In this document: positions 8,691-15,526 of the stretch, piece after piece | Position numbering within the stretch: the first letter of the stretch is position 1 | Layout: the number at the start of each line of letters is the position of its first letter | NCBI GenBank assembly: GCA_019634635.1 | Contig: JAHCBB010000002.1 | Span: forward strand, 243,526 to 307,525 | From: Verrucomicrobiia bacterium | GTDB lineage: Bacteria > Verrucomicrobiota > Verrucomicrobiia > Limisphaerales > UBA9464 | Reading direction: 5' to 3' | DNA: 64,000 nucleotides | Program-made: the position numbers and the translations under genes | Notes under the pieces: model-generated | The model's database searches: none | Told to the model about the DNA's origin: nothing | The model's input: the letters and a program-made list of their open reading frames with translations, nothing else

Positions 8691-9646
8691 GCTCCGGGAA
8701 CGAGCGTCCGTGCGCAATGCCGGTCGCGCCGGAGCTTCGTCCGGTGATCCTTGCCGGACCGACGGCCGCTGGAAAATCGGCGGTCGCCCTCGAACTCGCC
8801 GAACGTCTCGGCGGTGAGATCATCTCCGTGGACTGCATGCAGGTGTACCGGGGGATGGACTTGGGAACCGCAAAGCCGGGACCGGAGGACCGGCGCCGCG
8901 TGCCGCACCATCTCGTGGATCTGGTGCCCCTCGGAGCGTCCTTCGACGCCGCCCGCTTCGTGGCGTGGACCACGCGGCTGATTCCGGAGATCCAGCGGCG
9001 GGGTCGGGTCCCCATCCTTTGCGGTGGTACCGGGCTCTACTTCAATGCATGGATGTCCGGGCTGGGCGATGCCCCGCCTCCCGACCCGGCGCTGCGCCGG
9101 CAACTGGAGGAGATGCCCGATGCGGTGCTGCTCGAGGAACTGGCCCGGCGTGACCCGGCAACCTTCGATGCGATTGACCGGGCGAATCGCAGGCGGCTCG
9201 TCCGTGCGGTGGAAGTGATCCGCCTGACCGGACGCCCCTTTTCCCGGCAGCGAGCTTCATGGCCGGAAGATTTGCCCACGCTTGCCGGCCGCAGCTTCGG
9301 CCTGCGCCGCGAACGCGATGTTGCTGTCGCACGAATCCATGGCCGGGTGGATGCCATGTTCGAGGCGGGCCTTGTTGAGGAAACGAGGTGGTTGGTGGCG
9401 CGGGGATTGCGGGAGAATCCGACGGCGCGCAACGCCATCGGGTACCGTCAGGTGATGGAGCATTTGGAAGGTGTCCGGGGGCTCCTGGAGACCCGGGAAG
9501 CTGTAAAGGTCCGAACCCGCCAGTTTGCCAAACGCCAGATGACCTGGTTTCGGGGTCAAATGAGCCTCGACTGGCTTGATGTTGCCGACGACGAGCCACC
9601 GGACCGAACGGCGATTCGGCTGATGAGCCGGCTTGTCGGTGGCTGA
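8687..9646 (+). CDS. miaA: tRNA dimethylallyltransferase
   Basis: 319 residues. MiaA transfers a dimethylallyl group from DMAPP to N6 of A37 in tRNAs that read codons starting with U. The P-loop GPTAAGKS is near residue 24, followed by VDCMQVYRGMDLGTAKP (substrate Asp and the usual DSMQVY-like motif, here DCMQVY), CGGTGLYF and RQFAKRQMTWFR. The ATG overlaps the lspA stop by four bases. A second in-frame ATG (MPVAPELRP, residue 11) could also serve as start. Confidence 0.95.
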   Translation: MSSGNERPCAMPVAPELRPVILAGPTAAGKSAVALELAERLGGEIISVDCMQVYRGMDLGTAKPGPEDRRRVPHHLVDLVPLGASFDAARFVAWTTRLIPEIQRRGRVPILCGGTGLYFNAWMSGLGDAPPPDPALRRQLEEMPDAVLLEELARRDPATFDAIDRANRRRLVRAVEVIRLTGRPFSRQRASWPEDLPTLAGRSFGLRRERDVAVARIHGRVDAMFEAGLVEETRWLVARGLRENPTARNAIGYRQVMEHLEGVRGLLETREAVKVRTRQFAKRQMTWFRGQMSLDWLDVADDEPPDRTAIRLMSRLVGG

Positions 9647-9713
9647 GGCGGCGCGTTTCAAGAATCCGCACTGCCTTGGCGTCCGCATTGGCGCGATATC
9701 TGACCCGCCGCAC

Positions 9714-9747
9714 AAAAAACCCGGTGACGATCGAATCGCCACCGGGT
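9714..9747 (-). terminator. Rho-independent terminator for the tail-anchored gene pair
   Basis: On the minus strand a perfect 8-bp stem (ACCCGGTG / CACCGGGT, 9747-9740 with 9726-9719) is followed by TTTTTT (9719-9714). It lies about 100 bp downstream of the stop at 9852 and faces the miaA end on the other strand. Confidence 0.8.
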
Positions 9748-9851
9748 ACAGGAGGAACAAAGGCAAAAACCCCGTTTCGCGTTGCAGAGCCTAGAGAGTG
9801 CCGAGACCAAGTCAAACCTCGAATTCCACGGGCTGGATGATTCCGATCAAG

Positions 9852-10331
9852 TTACCGATTGCGTAGATAGGTATAGCCCAATCCCCAGAGGATTAGAACC
9901 AAGATGACGAAAAGGGCGATGAACCGGTTTCGGGCGACCCGCCGCTCGTATCGGAGTGGTCTCAGGCCATGGATGCTGCCTGCGGCGAGCATCCGCGCCA
10001 TGCGAGGGTTGTTGGCGGTTGGACCTCGGAGATGGCTGAGAGCACGCCGCCATGCGGCGACCGGATCAAACTTCTGTGCGGCCAGGTGGTTGATGGGAGT
10101 CGGGGCGGGGTCTGGGGGGCGGAGGGCCGGTGTGGGAACTGGAGGCGGGGGCGTGGATCGCGGCGGGGACTCCCGGGGGTGGATTTCGGACGGCTCCCGC
10201 ACTGCTGAAATCGGCGTTGGCTCCTCGCGTGAAAGGCGCTCCACCTCTTCACGCAACCGTGCCAGCTCCGCCTCCAATTCGCGCTCGCGGGCCTTGAACG
10301 GATCGGTTGGCTTCTTGAAGGCGCCCCACAT
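9852..10331 (-). CDS. Coiled-coil protein with C-terminal membrane anchor
   Basis: 159 residues from MWGAFKKPTDPF; a longer reading starting at 10400 adds 23 residues of low-complexity sequence. After the short basic start there is a charged heptad-like helix (about residues 14-38, rich in Glu, Leu and Arg), then a proline-rich linker (about 45-85), a basic region, and one membrane helix at the very C-terminus (IALFVILVLILWGLGYTYL). This predicts a tail-anchored inner-membrane protein with a cytosolic coiled coil. It follows a second coiled-coil/tail-anchor gene about 100 bp upstream and shares its terminator. I do not recognise a characterised family. Confidence 0.7.
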   Translation of the reverse strand: MWGAFKKPTDPFKARERELEAELARLREEVERLSREEPTPISAVREPSEIHPRESPPRSTPPPPVPTPALRPPDPAPTPINHLAAQKFDPVAAWRRALSHLRGPTANNPRMARMLAAGSIHGLRPLRYERRVARNRFIALFVILVLILWGLGYTYLRNR

Positions 10332-10433
10332 CGCGGTTTTGGACAGACGTTTCGGGTGATTTCCGGCTTCACTCGTGGCGGGGCTTGGTACGGACGGCAC
10401 AGCGAGTCCGCGAGCCCCGGCCCGGGGCGGCCG

Positions 10434-11072
10434 TCATCGCCTCAACGTGAGCAGCAGGATGGCCCCGGCGAGGGCAAGCGCCCCCAGTACCAGGGGCCAG
10501 GTGAGGGCCAATCCAAGACGCCAAAGTTGCCCCAGCGGCAGCTGGGGCCAATGCGACGCTTCGGCTGATCCGGAGGCGGAAGCGTTGACCGGAGACCTTC
10601 CGTCCAGCAGCGGCCATTTCTGGCTTGCGGACTGAAACTCGAGCCGTGCGTTTTTGATGACCGCAAGCGCGCGGGTGAGTTCCTGCTCCCAGGTGTCCGA
10701 GGTCCACGCCTGTTCGTTCAACCGTTCCACCTGTTCCAGGCTGGATCGTAATCCCTCCAAGGTGCGCGCCATCTGCTCGGCGTCGCGCCGGGCATCCTGT
10801 TCGGCCTTTTCCAGCAATCCGATGCCCAAGGTCAGGGCCTGCAGCGTCTCCGTGCGGCCCGCGGTGAACTCCGCATGTCGCCGGCGCATCTCCTCCACGG
10901 CGGCGCGGGTCCGTTCGAGCTGTTCCTGGGCTTCGCGAAGTTTGGCGAGCTGCTGCTGGGTTCCCGTGAGTTGTGCATCCAGTTCCTCGCGCGTCGGCGC
11001 GCGTGGCCCCGGGCTCGGGGCCCGCGGACTGGTAAAATCGGTGTCCACAAAGTCAGTGCCGTCCAGCGCCAT
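10434..11072 (-). CDS. Coiled-coil protein with C-terminal membrane anchor
   Basis: 212 residues from MALDGTDFVDTDF; the frame extends upstream to 11189 but the extra sequence looks non-coding. Most of the protein (about residues 25-140) is a long coiled coil (EELDAQLTGTQQQLAKLREA, then several Glu/Arg/Leu heptads), ending in a hydrophobic helix of about 22 residues (ALTWPLVLGALALAGAILLL) and three terminal residues LRR. The topology matches the next gene downstream, suggesting that the two form a hetero-oligomeric membrane complex. Function unknown. Confidence 0.7.
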   Translation of the reverse strand: MALDGTDFVDTDFTSPRAPSPGPRAPTREELDAQLTGTQQQLAKLREAQEQLERTRAAVEEMRRRHAEFTAGRTETLQALTLGIGLLEKAEQDARRDAEQMARTLEGLRSSLEQVERLNEQAWTSDTWEQELTRALAVIKNARLEFQSASQKWPLLDGRSPVNASASGSAEASHWPQLPLGQLWRLGLALTWPLVLGALALAGAILLLTLRR

Positions 11073-11139
11073 GCCGCCATCGTGGTCGCGCACCGACCTC
11101 TCCGCCAAGTACGGAGTGGGCACAAAGCGCCGCAAAGGC

Positions 11140-11829
11140 TCACGGAATCGGACGGACCCACAGGTCCTGGAACCAAACCTCGTCCCCATGGTCCTGAAGC
11201 AGGAGGGGCGTCGTCATCTTGGTGCCCCAGCCCGCCTCGTCGCGGAACTTGCTGGCGGCCTTCGCGGATTCGAGGGCGGGGGATCCCAGGGTGTAGCTGA
11301 GCACGCGGGCGCCGTTCAGCCAGTGCTCGACGTCGTTGCCGTGCACCACGATGCGCGAAACGTTGGTCTGGCCGACCGGTCGGAGCGGGGGGGCCACCGG
11401 GGGCAGGGCGTCGTAGAGGGACGCGGTCTGGCGTTTCGGGCCGTGCTGGGCATCGGGGTGTGCCGTATCGTCAATGATCTGGTACTCGTGCCCGATGGGC
11501 GCTCCCCGGCGCTCGTCAATGAAGTACTTCACGCCGCTGTTGGCGCCGGCCGCGACGCGCCAGGAGAATCCAAATTCGAAATCCGTGAACTGGTTGGTGG
11601 TGATGATGTCCCCGCCGCCACAGCCGGCCCGATGCTTAAGCCATCCCTCCTCAACCACCCAACCGACCAACGGGAATCTCGGCTTTCCGAAGCCGCGCCA
11701 GCCGGCGGTTGTCTGACCGTCAAACAACGCGATGCCTCCCGGGGGGGGCGGATCCCCCCACACGGGGGCGCCGGCAATCCATAACGCGAATCCGATTGCA
11801 GCCGCGGGACGCCTGCCGGGTAGTGCCAT
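11140..11829 (-). CDS. DUF1080 (3-keto-disaccharide hydrolase-like) secreted protein
   Basis: 229 residues from MALPGRRPAAAIGFALWI, giving a signal peptide cleaved after PVWG. The rest is a single DUF1080 beta-jelly-roll (concanavalin-like) domain: IALFDGQTTAGW, FEFGFSWRVAAGANSGVKY, HEYQIID, SLYDALPP, and the closing LLLQDHGDEVWFQDLWVRPI. Members are linked to hydrolysis of 3-keto-glycosides and are strongly expanded in Planctomycetes and Verrucomicrobia. It lies 60 bp downstream of fabH on the same strand. A second DUF1080 gene is at 14741. Confidence 0.85.
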   Translation of the reverse strand: MALPGRRPAAAIGFALWIAGAPVWGDPPPPGGIALFDGQTTAGWRGFGKPRFPLVGWVVEEGWLKHRAGCGGGDIITTNQFTDFEFGFSWRVAAGANSGVKYFIDERRGAPIGHEYQIIDDTAHPDAQHGPKRQTASLYDALPPVAPPLRPVGQTNVSRIVVHGNDVEHWLNGARVLSYTLGSPALESAKAASKFRDEAGWGTKMTTPLLLQDHGDEVWFQDLWVRPIP

Positions 11830-11888
11830 GGAAGCAAGCAACCCGCAGCCGGCGCCGCAAGTCAAGCGCGGCTGCGGTTTCCGACGCG

Positions 11889-12908
11889 TCACCATTCAAT
11901 CAGCGCCGCCCCCCAGGTGAGGCCCGCGCCGAAGACCACGAGGAGCACGAGATCCCCGCGGCCGATCGCACCGGAGGCCACCGCCTCGTCGAGCGCGATC
12001 GCCACACTGGCCGCGGAGGTGTTGCCGTAGCGGTCCACATTCACAAAGACCTGATCCTCCCGGGCGCCCAGCCGCTCGGCGACGGCGGACAGAATCCGGC
12101 GGTTCGCCTGGTGCGGGATGATGCACTTGAGATCGGACACATGGACGCCGCAACGCCGCAGGGCCTCCTGACCCGCGGCGACCATGGCGTTGACCGCGTT
12201 CTTGAACGTCTCCTTGCCGTCCATTCGGAGAAAATGAAGCCGCCGGGCTACGGTGTCGGTTGTGGCCGGACAGGCGCTGCCCCCGGCCGGAAGCTCCAAC
12301 AGGGAGGCTTTTCCGCCATCGGCACCCAGGCAGATGGTCAGCAATCCGTGGGCGTTGGGCCGGTTCTGAACCACCGCCGCACCGGCACCATCCCCAAACA
12401 ACACGCAGGTGCCGCGATCCTTCCAGTCAATGACCGACGACATCTTTTCCGCACCGATGACCAGCACGGTGTTGAAGGTGTGCGAGGCCACGAAATGGCT
12501 CGCGATATCCAGCGCATAGACGAACCCGCTGCAGGCCGCCTCGATGTCGAATGCCGCGGCCCGGACCGCTCCCAGCCGGTGCTGCACCAGACAGGCCGTG
12601 CTCGGAAACAACATGTCCGGCGTCAGGGTGGCGACAATGATCAGGTCCACCTCCTCCGGGCGCACGCCGGCGGCCGCCAGCGCGCGCCGGCCGGCCATCG
12701 TCGCGAGGTCCGACGTTGCCTCGCCGTCCGCCGCCAGACGGCGCTCCCGGATCCCCGTCCGGGTCGTGATCCACTCGTCCGTGGTATCCACCATCCTTGC
12801 GAGCTCGGCATTCGTGAGCACGCGCTCCGGGACATACGATCCCATGCCGGTGATCGAGACCGTCCGCAGATGCGGACGATTGGCGCGGGGATTTCGAAAG
12901 CTGGCCAT
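11889..12908 (-). CDS. fabH: Beta-ketoacyl-ACP synthase III
   Basis: 339 residues. FabH condenses acetyl-CoA (or another primer) with malonyl-ACP to start fatty acid synthesis. The catalytic triad is visible: Cys126 in EAACSGF, His266 in IIPHQANRR and Asn296 in DRYGNTSAAS. It is the last gene of the classic yceD-rpmF-plsX-fabH order and lies 17 bp after plsX, so the four are very probably one operon. Confidence 0.95.
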   Translation of the reverse strand: MASFRNPRANRPHLRTVSITGMGSYVPERVLTNAELARMVDTTDEWITTRTGIRERRLAADGEATSDLATMAGRRALAAAGVRPEEVDLIIVATLTPDMLFPSTACLVQHRLGAVRAAAFDIEAACSGFVYALDIASHFVASHTFNTVLVIGAEKMSSVIDWKDRGTCVLFGDGAGAAVVQNRPNAHGLLTICLGADGGKASLLELPAGGSACPATTDTVARRLHFLRMDGKETFKNAVNAMVAAGQEALRRCGVHVSDLKCIIPHQANRRILSAVAERLGAREDQVFVNVDRYGNTSAASVAIALDEAVASGAIGRGDLVLLVVFGAGLTWGAALIEW

Positions 12909-12925
12909 TGGGGGCGGCGGTGAAA

Positions 12926-13951
12926 TCAGGTGAGTCCCGCCGCGCCGCCGGCTGCGGACACCTCGTGGACGATTTCGTCATTCAACCGCCGGTTCACCGC
13001 GCGCGCACTTTGCAGGATGGCGTGCTTGAGCGCGACGCGCTTTGCCGATCCGTGGATCTTGACCACGCTGCCCTGCAGCCCGAGCACCGGGGCGCCCCCG
13101 TAAGTCTCCGGATTCATCCGTTCGCGAATCCGCCGCAGCCCGCCCCGCGCCAGCAGCGCCCCAAGCGTGCGCAGCGGATTGGCCGTCAGCTCCGTCCGCA
13201 GCAGATGTCCGACCGTTCGCCCGAGCCCCTCGACCGCCTTGAGGATCAGATTGCCCACAAAGCCATCACAAACGCCGACGTCCACCCGCCCGCTGAAGAG
13301 ATCCGATCCCTCCGCGAACCCCACGCAGTTCAGGCGCGTCTGCCGGATCAGCGCCAAGGCCTGCCGGGTGACTTCGGTTCCCTTGGTCTCCTCGGTTCCG
13401 TTGCTGAGCACACCCACCCGCGGATGCTCGACGCCGAGCATGCCCCGCGAATACACGGCCCCCATGACCGCGAACTGCAGCAGGATTTCGGGAGTGCAAT
13501 CCGGATTCGCCCCGGCGTCCAAAAGCACAAAGGCACCGTCACGGGACGGCATGATGCAGGCCAGGGCCGGACGGCGGATGCCGTCAAGACGTCCCACGCG
13601 GACGGTCGCGCCCGCAATCAACGCCCCGGTGTTTCCGGAGGAAATGACGGCATCGGTGGTTTCGGCCCGCAGCAACTCCAGCGCCCGCATGAGCGACGAA
13701 TCCTTTTTGCGTCGCACGGCGAGTCCGGGGTCGTCGTCCATCGTGAGCACTTCGGATGCCGCAACGTAGGTCACCCGGGAATCCGTCAGACCCACCTCCC
13801 GGGAAAGACCCCGGAGGGTTTCCTCCGGCCCGACGACCTGGAGCTCCGTGATGGACGGATCGGACTCAAGGCCCAACCGGATGCCGTGGAGCAACTCCGT
13901 CGGCCCGTGGTCGCCGCCCATGACATCGACGGCCAGACGCATAGCATCCAC
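12926..13951 (-). CDS. plsX: Phosphate acyltransferase PlsX
   Basis: 341 residues (MDAMRLAVDVMGGDHGP; the ATG three codons later, at 13942, is equally possible). PlsX converts acyl-ACP to acyl-phosphate for the PlsY step of phospholipid synthesis. Family hallmarks are the DVMGGD start, SSGNTGALIAGA, LDAGANPDC, GVLSNGTEETKG and CDGFVGNLILKAVEG. It sits between rpmF and fabH. Confidence 0.95.
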   Translation of the reverse strand: MDAMRLAVDVMGGDHGPTELLHGIRLGLESDPSITELQVVGPEETLRGLSREVGLTDSRVTYVAASEVLTMDDDPGLAVRRKKDSSLMRALELLRAETTDAVISSGNTGALIAGATVRVGRLDGIRRPALACIMPSRDGAFVLLDAGANPDCTPEILLQFAVMGAVYSRGMLGVEHPRVGVLSNGTEETKGTEVTRQALALIRQTRLNCVGFAEGSDLFSGRVDVGVCDGFVGNLILKAVEGLGRTVGHLLRTELTANPLRTLGALLARGGLRRIRERMNPETYGGAPVLGLQGSVVKIHGSAKRVALKHAILQSARAVNRRLNDEIVHEVSAAGGAAGLT

Positions 13952-14005
13952 AGGCAGGCGCCGCGCCCGGTTCCGGACCGCGCGCCCAGCCGGTCGGGAG
14001 ACTCC

Positions 14006-14194
14006 TCAGGCCTGGGCGGTCACCGAAATGACCTGCCGCCCGTTGTAGTATCCGCAGGAAGGGCAGACCCGATGAGATCGGAACGGGGCGGTGCACTGGG
14101 GGCAGGATGCGATCTTCGGCAGGGTCAGTACCGAGTTGTAGGCGCGGCGCATGCGCTGGCGGCTGCGGGACGGTTTGCGTTTCGGGACGCCCAT
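14006..14194 (-). CDS. rpmF: 50S ribosomal protein L32
   Basis: 62 residues. The start MGVPKRKPSRSRQRMRRA is the family signature. A zinc ribbon is formed by CPQC and CPSC. The frame continues upstream to 14323, but that part overlaps yceD. It lies 11 bp after the yceD stop and 54 bp before plsX, the conserved arrangement that links ribosome and lipid synthesis. Confidence 0.95.
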   Translation of the reverse strand: MGVPKRKPSRSRQRMRRAYNSVLTLPKIASCPQCTAPFRSHRVCPSCGYYNGRQVISVTAQA

Positions 14195-14205
14195 AAGATG
14201 TTCAA

Positions 14206-14691
14206 TTACAATTTGATACGATCCAGCGCAGCCCAAGGGGAGGGTCCGTCGGACTTGGAACCCCCAAGACGCGAATCGCGGGCCACTGCCATTTGCGGCA
14301 GCCCGCGACAGTCTGGTCTGCACAACGGATTCGCCGGCAGGCCAAGATAGATGTCCTCACGCAACAGGGGCGTCAAGTCTGCAAAATCCCCGTCGCGGGG
14401 CGGCGCCTCCTCGCCGGTCAGCGGCACGAGCGCCGCCAGATTCTCGACGCTCACCGGGAACGGGAACGGACGGAGGCACCGGGCGCATTCGCAGGAAGCC
14501 TCGGTTGCGACGGAGCCGGTGACGAGAATGCTGTCTCCCTGATGTTGCACCTCCAGTGCGTAGCGCATCGGGTTTTCGAGACGGATCAGCTCGTCCTTGA
14601 AGTCCGCGGCGTATTCCGCCGCGGGCACCTCCCCCTCCATCCGGAGTTCCTTCCGTTTCTCCAGTTGACGCAGGTTGACGGTGACCGGCAT
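14206..14691 (-). CDS. yceD: YceD/DUF177 family protein
   Basis: 161 residues. DUF177 proteins precede rpmF in most bacteria and are implicated in 23S rRNA accumulation. Visible features are the N-terminal beta-rich start, the CECARCLRPF cysteine motif near residue 68 and a second cluster NPLCRPDCRGLP near 123, as expected for this family. The tail after residue 145 is poorly conserved. First gene of the yceD-rpmF-plsX-fabH block. Confidence 0.9.
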   Translation of the reverse strand: MPVTVNLRQLEKRKELRMEGEVPAAEYAADFKDELIRLENPMRYALEVQHQGDSILVTGSVATEASCECARCLRPFPFPVSVENLAALVPLTGEEAPPRDGDFADLTPLLREDIYLGLPANPLCRPDCRGLPQMAVARDSRLGGSKSDGPSPWAALDRIKL

Positions 14692-14740
14692 GGGTGGAGC
14701 CTAGCCGGTCCCGCGGAATTGCCAACGCTTCGGCGTGCCC

Positions 14741-15526
14741 TCAGTTGTGCTCGCCCAGCGGTCGCAGCCAGATGTTGCGGAACCGCGTCGGGTTGCCGTG
14801 ATCCTGCAGGCTGAGGTGCCCACGTCCGGAGTAGGCCTTGTAGGGATCGGTCGCCCGGTGATTGGTCGGGCCGTTGAGCTCCTTGCGGTTTTGGACGCAG
14901 ACCCCGTTTAGAAATGCGGTGATGAAGGCGGGCTTCACGAGGCGCCCCTCGGCGTCGAAGCGGGGCGCTTCAAACACGATGTCGTAGGTGTTCCACTCGC
15001 CCGGTGGCCGGATCGCATTCACCAGGGGCGGCCACTGTCCGTACAATGCGCCGGCCTGGCCGTCCGCGTAGGTCTTGTTGTTGTGACTGTCGAGGATCTG
15101 GACCTCGAACTGCCCGTGAAAGAACACTCCCGAGTTGCCGCGCCCCTGGCTGTCCCCTTCGACCTTGGACGGCGTCGCAAATTCCAAGTGCACCTGCGCG
15201 TCGCCGAACTGCTCGCGCGTCTCGATGCCACCGGTCTTGCCCACCACTTCCATGTAGCCGTTCTCAAGCGTCCACTGCGGGGTCTTGCCCCCTTGTGTCC
15301 AATGCCCGAAATCCTTGCCGTTGAAGAGCCAGATGGCGTCGCTTGGAGGGGGTGCCCCATTGCTGAAACTGGCGCCCGGTGTCACCGTCGGAGGGTTGGG
15401 GCGGTCCTTGTCGTGGACCCTCCATTGCTGGCCGCGGATTTGCGGTGTGTCCGTGTAACCGACACCCTGGGCCAGGGCCCCGATGGCAGTGATCGCGCCG
15501 AGGGAAAGGAAGAGCAAGCGTTTCAT
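14741..15526 (-). CDS. DUF1080 (3-keto-disaccharide hydrolase-like) secreted protein
   Basis: 261 residues. The start MKRLLFLSLGAITAIGALAQG is a clean signal peptide. The DUF1080 domain follows: IWLFNGKDFGHW, MEVVGKTGGIETRE, GRGNSGVFFHGQFEVQILDS, ALYGQWPPLVNA, GEWNTYDIVFEAPRF, and GHLSLQDHGNPTRFRNIWLR. The ATG overlaps the ileS stop by four bases (ATGA), so translation is probably coupled to the tRNA synthetase, an odd partner. It shares the fold with the 11140 protein but little sequence, so the two are not a recent duplication. Confidence 0.9.
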   Translation of the reverse strand: MKRLLFLSLGAITAIGALAQGVGYTDTPQIRGQQWRVHDKDRPNPPTVTPGASFSNGAPPPSDAIWLFNGKDFGHWTQGGKTPQWTLENGYMEVVGKTGGIETREQFGDAQVHLEFATPSKVEGDSQGRGNSGVFFHGQFEVQILDSHNNKTYADGQAGALYGQWPPLVNAIRPPGEWNTYDIVFEAPRFDAEGRLVKPAFITAFLNGVCVQNRKELNGPTNHRATDPYKAYSGRGHLSLQDHGNPTRFRNIWLRPLGEHN

